Below are positions 43,745 to 53,261 of a DNA stretch of 64,000 nt, one piece after another. The stretch is taken from the NCBI RefSeq assembly GCF_001693275.1, contig NZ_CP016482.1:1-64000 (forward strand). The letters are read 5' to 3'. The notes below the pieces were generated by a model. The model made no database searches. It saw only the letters and a list, made by a program, of their open reading frames with translations, and was not told the origin of the DNA. The position numbers and the translations under genes were made by a program. Origin of the DNA: Picosynechococcus sp. PCC 7117. Lineage in GTDB: Bacteria; Cyanobacteriota; Cyanobacteriia; Cyanobacteriales; MRBY01. Positions within the stretch are counted from its first letter, which is position 1. The number at the start of each line of letters is the position of its first letter.

Positions 43745-45343
43745 ATGACATTTCTGATTGGTCAACTAGATAATCTGGACTACGATGCAGCCGAATCTAT
43801 CCTGGAAGAGTACATCATTGAAGCAATTCAGAATTTTGTTAACTCTGAAACTGGGCAAGAGTACCTCGACAACCATCCCATAGGAGGCTTCTGGACGGGC
43901 ACATTTATCGAGATGGCTTACATTTATGGCGGCTATACCCTTTCAAAGATGACCAAGGGTAACGCTCAGGAAATAATGGAGTATATCTTGCCCCGTAAAC
44001 TCACCCTGTTCGATCCCAGTGATACGGATGATGCCATTGACGAACTAATAGCATTTTGGACTTATCTCCACAAAGCATATAAGTTGCGCAGCGCTAAGGC
44101 CATCATCAAATACCTACACTCTATCAAAGACCAATTTCCCCGATGGATGTTTGATCCGGAGCGGGGCGGCATGGCCAAAAACTTCATGATACAGGGTATG
44201 GAAGCCGGCTATGACATGACTACCCAACAAGGTTTACAGGCATTTCAAGCAGAGTACAACCAGAACCTGTCAAAACGACCTCCATCTACCTCAGCAGATA
44301 TAAAGGCTGTCCTTGAGGAACTGGATCAGGCAATGTTGCTAGAGGGAGAACAGATCGATATGGAAGAACTGGTCACTCGGTTTTTGGGAGCCTTGACAGA
44401 ATTGGAACCCGAGGCGATTGAGGACATAATATCCATGCTAGAAGCGGAAATTGGAGTAGAACCAGTGTCCTCAGCATCCCCAAGTGAAGCCCTGGGTAAT
44501 ATGCGGCGCAGCTTGATACGAGAAAGCTTAGAAACTGAGTTTTCTCCCCTTTCGGCAGAAGAAAAGAATATTCTCCAGAACCAAGCCATTAGCGCAACGG
44601 AACCCGGCACGATTCTGAAGGACTTCCAGACCACACTAGATTTTATTAGCGAGGGAGTTCCTGTCAGCAGCAAACTCAAACAGCTATCGGCAAAATTTGT
44701 GATCGACTTGAATAGCCGTTTGAGCCATCCTATTGATTCGGATCTGAAGCGCCCCGTGCAGAAGTCTTATCCCAATATTCACGGGCTTTATCTGTTGCTG
44801 CGGACTACCGGCATTGCCAAGATCGACGCTAGGGGCAAGAAGCTACAGATGGTTTTAAATCCTGATGTGTATGCTTCATGGCAAAAACTCAACGCCACAG
44901 AAAAATATTTCACCTTACTGGAAGCTTGGCTCATCCGAAGTCATCCCAAAATGCTGGGAAATGAACGTTCAGGCCCCTTGACCATGGGTGATCGCCTGAT
45001 CAGTAGCTGGTCAAAATTAGCTCAACAAGAATCGGTTACGTTTAAAGAGGCAAAAGACTATGACTTTCTCAGTTACTACCCAGGCTTCGAGAATATATTT
45101 CTGATGGAAATGTTTGGTCTGCTTAACCTCACCCTTAGCAAGCCAGCAAAAGGTGAAGGCTGGCAGATGAAAAAGTTGCAGCCCAACCCCTTAGGTTATG
45201 CCCTGGTGAAAGTGTTCTGTAGTGCTTGCATAAACGCGGATTTGCAATGGGACTCCCAGAATGATGCAACTCTGCCTTTTGGAGAACTACAGCCCGCACT
45301 GCAGAGGTATTTCCCGGAATGGCAGCAAACTTTATCCTGGTAA
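43745..45343 (+). CDS. Orphan 532-residue protein of unknown function
   Basis: I do not recognise a domain with certainty. It is acidic, soluble and mainly helical, with no signal peptide. Residues 200-300 are rich in Glu, Leu and Ile. The C-terminal end (ALQRYFPEWQQTLS) reminds me of the region that precedes the pRiA4b ORF-3 domain in longer plasmid and IS-associated proteins; if so, it is truncated at that junction. It is the only plus-strand gene in a 28-kb minus-strand block and has no HIP1 octamer over 1.6 kb, so it is probably a recent acquisition. Start ATG 43745 has weak GAGG at 43733. Confidence 0.6.
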   Translation: MTFLIGQLDNLDYDAAESILEEYIIEAIQNFVNSETGQEYLDNHPIGGFWTGTFIEMAYIYGGYTLSKMTKGNAQEIMEYILPRKLTLFDPSDTDDAIDELIAFWTYLHKAYKLRSAKAIIKYLHSIKDQFPRWMFDPERGGMAKNFMIQGMEAGYDMTTQQGLQAFQAEYNQNLSKRPPSTSADIKAVLEELDQAMLLEGEQIDMEELVTRFLGALTELEPEAIEDIISMLEAEIGVEPVSSASPSEALGNMRRSLIRESLETEFSPLSAEEKNILQNQAISATEPGTILKDFQTTLDFISEGVPVSSKLKQLSAKFVIDLNSRLSHPIDSDLKRPVQKSYPNIHGLYLLLRTTGIAKIDARGKKLQMVLNPDVYASWQKLNATEKYFTLLEAWLIRSHPKMLGNERSGPLTMGDRLISSWSKLAQQESVTFKEAKDYDFLSYYPGFENIFLMEMFGLLNLTLSKPAKGEGWQMKKLQPNPLGYALVKVFCSACINADLQWDSQNDATLPFGELQPALQRYFPEWQQTLSW

Positions 45344-45491
45344 CGATCGCCAAAATTCCCTAACAAAGCATCTTTCCTTAAGCAGAAATATCTGAGACCA
45401 GCATTTCTGCTTACATGACCCGTTTAATGCTGAGGCGTTTGACCACCTAAGTATTTACTCCAGGCAAAAGCTCTGATTCTTTTTAGGGCCG

Positions 45492-47222
45492 CTATAGAGT
45501 CTGGTTCAAGCCCAATAGACGGGCATAGTGGGAATCGGGATTGGTGGCGAGATTTTGGCGATCGCCATATTCGAGACATTGACCCTGGTTCAGGATCAAA
45601 ATTTTGTCCACTTGGGCCACGGTTTCGAGACGATGGGCAATGATAATGCCGGTACGACCTTTTAACAAACGTCGAATTGCCCGTTCCAAGAGCTTCTCCG
45701 TCATCGGATCAAGACGGGAGGAGACTTCATCTAAAATGACCAAGCGCGGATCCCGCAGAAATACCCTTGCCAAGGCCAAGAGTTGTGCCTCACCAGCAGA
45801 AAGGGTGCTGCTATCGGCCCCAAGTTCTGTGTCTAGACCCTGGGGTAACTTCGCGAACCAAGGGCCGAGGCCCAACTCCTCAAGGGTAGTAAAAATGTCT
45901 TGATCGTCGATGTGGGGATTAAAGAAGGTTAAATTTTGACGCACCGTTGCCTGAAAAAGCTGGACATCCTGGGTGACAAAACCGATCTGTTGGGTGAGCT
46001 GTTGGGCACAGAGGTGGTTAAGATCAACCTCACCGAGACAAATTTGGCCCCGTTCGATGGTGTGAAGCCGCAACAGCAGGCGCATTAGGGTACTTTTACC
46101 GCTCCCGGTGTGGCCCAAAAGACCGAGCACCTGGCCTGGGGGTAACTGAAACGATAAATCTCGCAGGGCATAATCCCCCGTGGAATAACGGAACCAAACC
46201 CCCTGGAATTCGACGCTAGGGGCCGCATTGGATAGGGCAATGATGGTGCTGGGTGGCTTGGGTTGGGGCTGTTGCAGTAGAGTTTGGATGCGCTGGAGAC
46301 TGGCGATCGCCTGTTGAAATTGCTCTAATTCTTCCCGAATCCGTTCAATAGGTTCCTGGAGGAGCGACGCATAGTAATAGAGGAGGTAAATGGTACCGAT
46401 GGTGATCGCCTGCTGTGACCAAAGATAAGTGCCAATGCCCAAAGCGAGAACATTGCCCCCGGTAAACAGGCCCACTGTACCGCCCCAAAGGAGGGTACTT
46501 GTCCAGCGGGCGCGGTGATAGGTGCGTCGCCACCGACGAATGAAACGATAAAAACGTTGGCGCACATAATCCGTCGCCCCATTTGCTTGGAGGTCGGCTA
46601 ATCCCCCTAAATATTCTGCGACCATGCCATAAAATTCGGCGCTGGCTTGGCGATATTGACCCCAGGGGCCAATGGCCACCCGTTGCAGAAAACCTAAAAT
46701 TCCCAATACCCCCAGGGAAAACAAACTCAGACTTATCCCAGCTAAAGCGTTTTCCCACCACACAACACTGAGAATTCCAACCACCAACAGACCATTGCCC
46801 AGCACTTGCAACACAAATTGCGAGAAAAAATGGGAGAGTTGTTCAACATCACCATCGACTTGTTCGACGAGGCTACCGGGGGAATAGCGACGGTGGAAAT
46901 CGAGATCGAGCTTGAGGCAATGTTCCACCAAGTTCAGGCGCAGACGATTTGTCACCTTCCAGGCAATGGTTTCACTGTAATAGGTAGAGGCGATCGCCAA
47001 AAGTTGTTGCACCACCGTAAAACCAATAAAAGTCAGGGCGGCCCCCAAAAGAAGTCGTTGGGAACCCCCATCCACTGCCGTATCAATGAAAAAGCGAATA
47101 ATTTGTGGGTTCACAACCTGTAAACCAATGCTCCCCAATAGGGCGATCGCCAAGACGAACAGGGGCGTTTGCTGGGATTTGAGATAGGTTCTGAGAAATT
47201 GGTAACTGGTGGCGGTGTTCAT
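45492..47222 (-). CDS. ABC half-transporter, exporter fold (ABC2), degenerate signature motif
   Basis: 576 residues: six membrane helices (about 20-310) and an ATPase domain from about 335. Walker A GHTGSGKSTLM and Walker B LVILDEVSSRLD (with catalytic Glu) are canonical, but the signature reads LSAGEAQLLALAR instead of LSGGQ. It is thus complementary to ABC1 (34820-36595), which has a canonical signature but Asp for the catalytic Glu. The two defects fall in the same composite ATP site of a heterodimer. Its 3' end is duplicated at 41807-41893 beside the module 3 regulator, so it was probably once next to module 3. Confidence 0.9.
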   Translation of the reverse strand: MNTATSYQFLRTYLKSQQTPLFVLAIALLGSIGLQVVNPQIIRFFIDTAVDGGSQRLLLGAALTFIGFTVVQQLLAIASTYYSETIAWKVTNRLRLNLVEHCLKLDLDFHRRYSPGSLVEQVDGDVEQLSHFFSQFVLQVLGNGLLVVGILSVVWWENALAGISLSLFSLGVLGILGFLQRVAIGPWGQYRQASAEFYGMVAEYLGGLADLQANGATDYVRQRFYRFIRRWRRTYHRARWTSTLLWGGTVGLFTGGNVLALGIGTYLWSQQAITIGTIYLLYYYASLLQEPIERIREELEQFQQAIASLQRIQTLLQQPQPKPPSTIIALSNAAPSVEFQGVWFRYSTGDYALRDLSFQLPPGQVLGLLGHTGSGKSTLMRLLLRLHTIERGQICLGEVDLNHLCAQQLTQQIGFVTQDVQLFQATVRQNLTFFNPHIDDQDIFTTLEELGLGPWFAKLPQGLDTELGADSSTLSAGEAQLLALARVFLRDPRLVILDEVSSRLDPMTEKLLERAIRRLLKGRTGIIIAHRLETVAQVDKILILNQGQCLEYGDRQNLATNPDSHYARLLGLNQTL

Positions 47223-47367
47223 TGTTTAAGTCGATCCAGGCAACGCAAATCGTTTCGAGTTCATCGCAGCATCATTCTGTGGCGATCGCCCCAAAGTGTA
47301 AATAGTTTCTCCAAAATTGTCCAATGGCAACACCCTCACAAGATACAGTGTTGAGAAAACTGTCCTT

Positions 47368-48297
47368 CTATCGGGTGCAATCAAGCAGTGAAGCATGAAT
47401 ATAACCTGCCTGGGGGCCGCCGAGGGTAAAGGTAACAAAATACCAATCCGTTGAATTATTGACGTTGTCACCCATCACCTTCTCCTCAACCCTTACCTTC
47501 GCATCTCGCGTGAGTTCTTGGACAATCGTAGAATCGGTAGACGGTTCTACTCGAACGCGGCCTAGACCTCCATCTGCGGAAACATTAATTGCACACCAGG
47601 TTGGCAGATTAGCGGGTAGGAGAGATCGGATCGTTGACGGTACAACCGCGTCAGTGTCGATGAAGACGGAATAATCGACCAAAATAGGTAGACCCTGGCC
47701 ATAGGCCAAATAGCCCTCTAGGCTTTTCGCTAAATCATAGAGACGTTGGTGTTCTGTCACACGAACACAGCCATGGCCATTGGGATCAATGAAGCCGTTA
47801 TGTTGCAGAGGGCCTTCTCCCCAGATGGGTGCATGGAGCGCAAAGCCACGATGGATCTGCATAAAGTTCTGGATTCCCAAGGATGTCCTTTTTTGTAGAC
47901 CATGGATGTTAAAGTGAGCCCCCATCACATCACCAAATTGCTGCTTGGTTTGCCTTGCAAGCTGTACTGTTTCTGGTGCCCAGGAAATGAGTCCCAGTTC
48001 AAAAACCACCTCGCTGCCCCCATAATCTCTGGTCACTTTGCCATGCATTCGACCAGCGGCATCCTTATAAAATTTGATGTAGTAAATATCTTCTGCTTTT
48101 GCACCCATTTTTTGCAGACGGGTTTGCCAATCAGCTTGACCCCTAATAATTTCCTTAGAAGACGTTTCGGTTGTTTCTGAGAGCTTTAAATTTGGGTACG
48201 CGTTTTCCTGGGGCAATCTATGATGACAACTCGCTAAAACATATAGACAGCCGCATAGAAAAATCAATCTAGACAACCGATGGTTTGTGGCACTCAT
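47368..48297 (-). CDS. L,D-transpeptidase-like (YkuD) lipoprotein with SH3-type C-terminus
   Basis: 309 residues. Lipobox-like LASC near residue 24. The central domain (about 90-220) has HNGFIDPNGHGCVRV, the HGC[VI]R catalytic motif of YkuD enzymes, with an upstream His in HFNIHGL. These enzymes make or edit 3-3 cross-links in peptidoglycan or attach lipoproteins. The last about 75 residues (ADGGLGRVRVEPSTDSTIVQ, then GGPQAGYIHASLL) form a bacterial SH3 wall-binding module. Alone on its transcript as far as can be seen. Confidence 0.83.
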   Translation of the reverse strand: MSATNHRLSRLIFLCGCLYVLASCHHRLPQENAYPNLKLSETTETSSKEIIRGQADWQTRLQKMGAKAEDIYYIKFYKDAAGRMHGKVTRDYGGSEVVFELGLISWAPETVQLARQTKQQFGDVMGAHFNIHGLQKRTSLGIQNFMQIHRGFALHAPIWGEGPLQHNGFIDPNGHGCVRVTEHQRLYDLAKSLEGYLAYGQGLPILVDYSVFIDTDAVVPSTIRSLLPANLPTWCAINVSADGGLGRVRVEPSTDSTIVQELTRDAKVRVEEKVMGDNVNNSTDWYFVTFTLGGPQAGYIHASLLDCTR

Positions 48298-48358
48298 AAC
48301 TCTATTTTAAATGCCATCTATGGGATCCAAAATATCGCTTTGGACTTCGGGATTCGCT

Positions 48359-48634
48359 TTAGGATAATTGTGTCGTTGAAATGACCCAGCCATAGGCAAC
48401 AACGACAACTAGGAGCAATCCGTAAACGAATTCCTTTTGATCACGAAACCACCCTTGCAGCATATTTTTAAAACTACGTAGACTGCGGCGTCGTTCATCG
48501 CCTAACTCTCGCATTAGTCTGGCTACTTCTGCATCAACTTCTTGTAGCGAAATTTCTCCCTGTTGATACCGTGCTTCCAGGGCATCTAGTTTGCGCCAGT
48601 ATTCTTGGGTGGCATTGAGGAGGTTAGGAAACAT
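48359..48634 (-). CDS. Small membrane protein, unknown
   Basis: 91 residues: an N-terminal charged helix (about 1-60: EYWRKLDALEARYQQGEISL, then RLMRELGDERRRSLRSF) and one C-terminal membrane segment (about 70-87, FVYGLLLVVVVAYGWVIS). The topology suggests a tail-anchored cytoplasmic coil. I do not recognise the family. Codon use and length look real. It precedes the L,D-transpeptidase-like gene by 61 bp on the same strand, so they may be cotranscribed. Confidence 0.65.
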   Translation of the reverse strand: MFPNLLNATQEYWRKLDALEARYQQGEISLQEVDAEVARLMRELGDERRRSLRSFKNMLQGWFRDQKEFVYGLLLVVVVAYGWVISTTQLS

Positions 48635-49010
48635 GAGTCGGTAAACCAGTAGCTATCAGTAAAGGCGATCGCCGTAAATGTTGAGTCAGTTGCAATTCTC
48701 GTAGCGAGGATTGTGATTCTCGATTTTTATGGGGTATTGATATTTTCGCCTTGGCCACATTGTAACGCAATGTTAATTTTGCTGCGTTAGAGCTTGACAA
48801 TCTGGCAGACATACAAACTTTGTAAGCGTAGATAACATCGTTGCTCCATCCAACGATTGGATCCCTTCAACCCTTGAGCTTATCTACATTCTGTAGATTT
48901 CAGTAGAATAGGATTAGCATCAGGGGTTAAGTTACAGGCCAAAATACTCTATTCAAAAAAACTTTTGGTCTACAAAAATACAAAACTTCTTTGGGTTGAT
49001 AGGCGGCCTA
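48635..49010. other. Divergent gap, promoter region
   Basis: About 375 bp between the divergent genes at 48359 and 49011. One HIP1 site near 48666. A perfect TTGACA lies at 48794-48799 on the plus strand, but no good -10 stands 16-18 bp away. I see no gene or strong structure. Confidence 0.35.
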
Positions 49011-49772
49011 ATGAAATCACAACCGATTCCCAATCCCCTCTATCCCGTGGTGGTCAGCGCTGGTGTTGTTTTGGCTGGGGCGATCGCCTTAATGTTTTTG
49101 CCCGCCCTGATTCAGCTTGATGGGATGGATGGGGGCTTTGCCATTACTTTCGGCGCTCTGTTTCTCGCCATCTCTGCTTTGGTCACGCTCTTGATATTTT
49201 GGCGCAATGCGGTGCTTCTGGATCGGGTAATTGCCGGGACAAATCTCCTGGCCCACTGGACCTACGAACCGCAAGAATGGGCCCAGTACCTCGACAGGGA
49301 ACGTCAAGAACAAATTGACGAAAAATTGCCCTTAGTCTTCATCGTCGCGTGTTGGGCATTGCTCATCGGCGGCGGCTTTTGGCTGTTTGATCCGGAGGCA
49401 GGTTTTATTGTGTTTCTCGTCATGGTGGGGCTGATTATCTTGGTGAGTTTGCTGGCCTATGGTTTGCCTTGGTTGCGGTTTAAACGCGATCGCCATCGCC
49501 TGGGTGAGGTGTGGATCGCCAGTAGTGCCATTTATTTTCGCGGTAACTTTGTCCATTGGGGAGAGTTGGGCTTGCAATTGGAACAGGTGAGCCTCCGTCC
49601 GGCGAGCGAAAACCAGGCCCCTTGTCTGTGTTTTGAACTGAGCTATCCTTCCCAGGCGGGGATGCAGTATTACAACCTACGCATTCCCATTCCTCGGCGT
49701 TATCGGGCCGCCGCCTACGATTTATTTGAGCATTTCAGCCAAACTACAATTCAGGACTCTCCCCCAGGGTAA
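49011..49772 (+). CDS. Four-helix membrane protein, unknown
   Basis: 253 residues with two pairs of membrane helices: about 10-32 and 45-62, then 105-125 and 132-152, and a soluble C-terminal part (165-253, starting LRFKRDRHRLGEVWIASSAI) that could be a small beta domain. No named family is apparent. Start ATG 49011 (MKSQPIPNP) has AGGCGG nine bases upstream; an ATG at 48996 is possible but lacks a binding site. It ends four bases from the convergent zinc-ribbon gene. Confidence 0.75.
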   Translation: MKSQPIPNPLYPVVVSAGVVLAGAIALMFLPALIQLDGMDGGFAITFGALFLAISALVTLLIFWRNAVLLDRVIAGTNLLAHWTYEPQEWAQYLDRERQEQIDEKLPLVFIVACWALLIGGGFWLFDPEAGFIVFLVMVGLIILVSLLAYGLPWLRFKRDRHRLGEVWIASSAIYFRGNFVHWGELGLQLEQVSLRPASENQAPCLCFELSYPSQAGMQYYNLRIPIPRRYRAAAYDLFEHFSQTTIQDSPPG

Positions 49773-49775
49773 GCT

Positions 49776-50684
49776 TTAAGGCAACATCTCGAAGACCATC
49801 CCTGTTTGACGATCCACTTCGTACCAGCCGTAGGTCGCAGTGTGGCTGGGTTCACCAGGATTATTAACGGTTTCGTAAACGTGTATCAAATAATTGGTGG
49901 GCGTTTGTTCGACGACTTCGATGTAGGTGCTATTTTGGGGGGCAACGGTACGCACCAGTGCTTGCCATTCGCTGACAGCCGCTAAATTCGCCACCTGTTC
50001 AATGGCGATCGCCTCGGTGATTTCTGGGGTAGAAGGTGTGGTGATTGGTGCTGTGGTAGAGTTCCTGGAGCCAGGTTGTACTCGTTGGGCAACGGCCACT
50101 ATTGGCTCGCTATTGGGGGGACTGACCGTGAAAGTAATGCGCTGTTTATCTTCGTTGAGTTCGGCATCCACGGGCGTCGGCACGTCTTCATAGACACTCC
50201 ACACATAACCCGATAATGTCCGACTGGTGAGATTAGAAAGTTCGAGGCGATCGCCTTCAATGTCCGCCACAATTTTGTCACCTTCTCGGTAGAGCACGAG
50301 GGTATCTGTCTCTTCCCCCGGATTGCCTTCTGCCGGAATCCAAGCCCCCACAAAATCATCGAGGGTCACGGCCGCTTGGGTTGTGGGTGATGGCGGTGGA
50401 TTTTCCCCAACGGGTTGGGTTTGGGGTGTACTGGCTTCGGGTTGTCCTAAAAATTTCAGTAACTGAGCCGGATCCTTCAGGAAGAAGATGCCTAGCCCAG
50501 TGAGCACGACAATTCCTAAACCCAAAATCCAGTTCCCGTTTGACCGATTGGGTGGGGGTGCCTGGGGTCTTGGGGGAGGGGCCGCTGGATAAGCTGGCGT
50601 TGTTGCACTGCCACACACCTCACAAAAGCGATCGCCTGGGTTGAGGGCAGCACCACATTGCATACAAAAATGGGGAGTAGTCAT
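49776..50684 (-). CDS. Zinc-ribbon, single-pass membrane protein
   Basis: 302 residues. N-terminal zinc ribbon CMQCG ... CEVCG (7-25), Pro-rich linker (32-50), one membrane helix (about 52-70, WILGLGIVVLTGLGIFFL), then an extracytoplasmic domain of about 220 residues rich in Thr, Pro and Val; its first half (VTLDDFVGAWIPAEGNPGEE) looks like a lipocalin-like beta domain. Such zinc-ribbon membrane proteins are common and poorly characterised. The gene at 59937 also encodes zinc ribbons but without the membrane helix. Confidence 0.8.
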   Translation of the reverse strand: MTTPHFCMQCGAALNPGDRFCEVCGSATTPAYPAAPPPRPQAPPPNRSNGNWILGLGIVVLTGLGIFFLKDPAQLLKFLGQPEASTPQTQPVGENPPPSPTTQAAVTLDDFVGAWIPAEGNPGEETDTLVLYREGDKIVADIEGDRLELSNLTSRTLSGYVWSVYEDVPTPVDAELNEDKQRITFTVSPPNSEPIVAVAQRVQPGSRNSTTAPITTPSTPEITEAIAIEQVANLAAVSEWQALVRTVAPQNSTYIEVVEQTPTNYLIHVYETVNNPGEPSHTATYGWYEVDRQTGMVFEMLP

Positions 50685-51230
50685 GGCAGTTAGACCAAAC
50701 GCAGCAAAAAAAGCACAACTAACCTTAATTGATCAAAATTCCTGTAAGGGATGATATTCAGATAAATAGCCTGGAGCTGAGGAAAAAGAGTTTCTTTAGA
50801 AAGATTTTAGTTTTTTGATGGCTAACCGATCTAGCCTTGCTTTTAACAACAAAATAGTTTCTTTTCTTCAGGAAATCCCCTTTATTTATATTGTATCAAA
50901 AGGCTTTAAGAGACATGATTAAGCATTGATTTTTTTTATTTAACAAACTCATTCTTTAGGCAATATAAAATTCAACTTTATTTAATAGTTCTCAACAAAG
51001 GATTGAATCGCAAAATAATGTGAAGAGGATTCAATATTTAATTCATTTAGCAATTATTAATACCTATAATTGATGTGGAGCCAGAAAAAATTTTAAGCGT
51101 TATCAATTGCTTAGATACTGACTCAAATTTGGTTTGCTGGTTTTCTCGACGATAACTTCAGGCCTGCGCTACTGGACTTAGCTGTTTCCCTCACCCGCAG
51201 GGGAACTTTCTCGCGACGGAGGTCGGCTCC
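50685..51230. other. Long AT-rich leader region of the secreted-protein gene
   Basis: 545 bp without a gene, strongly AT-rich from 50800 to 51130. Near the start codon, TTCCC/GGGAA (51186-51205) forms one hairpin and CGAC/GTCG flanks the ribosome binding site GGAG of the next gene in a second. AGGATTGAAT and AGGATTCAAT recur near 51000-51040. Control of translation is possible; nothing is assignable. Confidence 0.35.
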
Positions 51231-53057
51231 ATGAAAAAGCAACATCGAGCGGCAGGTATTTGCGTGCAGTTATTAGCCGTTACCTGCCCAGTACTGTTTA
51301 TCAATAATTTGGCGATCGCCCAAAGCTTGAGCGAATCCCCCCAGGATGTCCTCAATAACTATCTGCTGGAACGTCCCCCCTTAAGAACTATCCAGTTTCA
51401 AAATCTCCAGGATATCCAGGCCCGCCGCCACGAATTACAGTTCCAGGCCAGTGATGGGGTGACCCTTGATTTTTTACCTTATCTTCAATCCCCCGGTGCC
51501 CTGCCCCAATTGGCCAACATCATCAGAACCCAAGGCATTGACCCCAATCCCCAGCTCACCGTCGCCGCCTACGATTTTGCAGATCGGCTGATCATTTTGC
51601 AGCGGCTGGAATATCAAGGTAGTGCCCTTGCCTGTGACCAACGGGGCGAAGCATTAACCGACCTCGGCATTCTTTGTTTCAATCGCCAAACCAAACCCAG
51701 AACCCTACAGCAGCCTGCACCAACCCAGAACAACATCAGCAGCAAAATTACAGAAATTCGAGGCAAGCTCAATCAACTGAACACTAGCCCCATTAACGGC
51801 TACACCCTCAGCCAACTGCGGGCTCTCCCAGACGACGAACTGCTCCAGGTGGCCCTCAACAATGGTCGGATTACCGAGGAAACCTATCTCATGGTGCCCA
51901 AGGTTCAATACAAAACCTTACTGGATGTGCCTTTTGTTCAAGCGAATACCGACTTCACAAAACCTAACTTTAGCTTCCTGGAAACCAGCAATCTCTATCA
52001 ACCCATTCCCCGAAGGTCAATCACCTTAAACCGGAATTTGCCCCTTGAAATTCGTGACAATAATCAACGGCCGAATTTTTCCCTCGTCCGCCCCCAACTG
52101 GATTTATCGCAACTGGCCCGTGGCGATCGCCACACAGAAACCCATTACCTAGTGAATGGTTTTACTTGGGGCAGTGGGCGGGAATGGCGACACCGCATTG
52201 GCGACTGCATCGATTTATTCTTTGGTGATGTTTGTGTCTATGCAGAACCCTATGCCAGCCTTGGTTATGGCTTGGGTTTAAGGATTCCCCTCCAGCTAGA
52301 CCTCACCGTTGACCGGACAATTCAGGTGGCGAATAATCAACTAACGGCTTTTTCCCCCACCGTTGATCTCACGCCCATCGATGGCAATGCCAACACCTAC
52401 CAAGCAGCGGGTATCCCCAGTGATCAGATCTTTGGCGGACAGGAAATCGTTGCAGAAGTTCAAGGTACCGTCGGCGTTAGGTGTGACCTAGAAGTGTGGA
52501 GCTGTGGCAACAATAGAAAGCTAGGTATTGGAGTAGACCTAACGGACTATCTGAGTTCCGGTGGCAACATGACACCCCCTGCCCCAGGACAAAGTTTCTC
52601 CATCGGCGAAGTGTGGTCCCCTGATGTAACTGGAGGAACTTTAAACTACGGCATCGTCGGCGCGACTTTCCACCTTGGTTCTCAGCTGAATATGGTCGGT
52701 CAAGATCTGGAGATGTTGGCCCAGTTTCCCCCCGTGGTTGGCCCCAACAATGGCACCCACACCGTTGAACAATTTCCGGCAACCTATCAACCCCTCGTTT
52801 TTAACAACAATTCCTTTTTCAGAATTTATGAGCCGACCTACCAAGCCAATTGGAATATCATCCCCGGCATGAAGGTCAAAGCCTGGTTAGGGGTAGATAT
52901 TGGCGTGGCCTATTTAGGAGCAAAAACAGACCGGACTTGGTGGTTTGAAGATCTCAGTATCGAATCTCCCAATTTTACTTTTACGTCCCATGCGGGCACA
53001 ACAACAGGCTATGACATTCAAGTGGATCACGATAATTTAAACATCACTGCCTTCTAG
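51231..53057 (+). CDS. Large secreted protein of unknown function
   Basis: 608 residues. Signal peptide about 1-30 (KQHRAAGICVQLLAVTCPVL, ending LAIAQ). A helical N-terminal third, a Pro/Asn-rich middle, then a beta-rich C-terminal 300 residues with Gly-Leu-Gly patterns (YASLGYGLGLRIPLQLD) and a pair of close Cys (VRCDLEVWSCGN; also IGDCIDLFFGDVC). It is probably periplasmic or surface-located. No family recognised; repeats are not evident. Start ATG 51231 follows GGAGG at 51218-51222. The gene stands alone before futA and is followed by a stem-loop. Confidence 0.75.
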   Translation: MKKQHRAAGICVQLLAVTCPVLFINNLAIAQSLSESPQDVLNNYLLERPPLRTIQFQNLQDIQARRHELQFQASDGVTLDFLPYLQSPGALPQLANIIRTQGIDPNPQLTVAAYDFADRLIILQRLEYQGSALACDQRGEALTDLGILCFNRQTKPRTLQQPAPTQNNISSKITEIRGKLNQLNTSPINGYTLSQLRALPDDELLQVALNNGRITEETYLMVPKVQYKTLLDVPFVQANTDFTKPNFSFLETSNLYQPIPRRSITLNRNLPLEIRDNNQRPNFSLVRPQLDLSQLARGDRHTETHYLVNGFTWGSGREWRHRIGDCIDLFFGDVCVYAEPYASLGYGLGLRIPLQLDLTVDRTIQVANNQLTAFSPTVDLTPIDGNANTYQAAGIPSDQIFGGQEIVAEVQGTVGVRCDLEVWSCGNNRKLGIGVDLTDYLSSGGNMTPPAPGQSFSIGEVWSPDVTGGTLNYGIVGATFHLGSQLNMVGQDLEMLAQFPPVVGPNNGTHTVEQFPATYQPLVFNNNSFFRIYEPTYQANWNIIPGMKVKAWLGVDIGVAYLGAKTDRTWWFEDLSIESPNFTFTSHAGTTTGYDIQVDHDNLNITAF

Positions 53058-53080
53058 TTTCAAAAAATTAAAAATAATTT

Positions 53081-53126
53081 CTGTCCAGGATTCTCTGTTG
53101 GTTGTAAAGCAGTTGTACCTGGACAG
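53081..53126 (+). terminator. Stem-loop after the secreted-protein gene
   Basis: CTGTCCAGG (53081-53089) pairs perfectly with CCTGGACAG (53118-53126). There is no T-run on the plus-strand side, so termination efficiency is uncertain; an RNA-stabilising role is possible. Confidence 0.45.
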
Positions 53127-53261
53127 ATTACCTCTGCTTTAAAGGCATTGAGTATTTCTAAGGATTGGGGTTGAGATTTGTTGCCAAATTAATTTGTCAA
53201 ATTGGACATGGTGCTAGCCTAAAAATATTAAAAGACTTTCATTTTTGGTGGTGTTAATACA

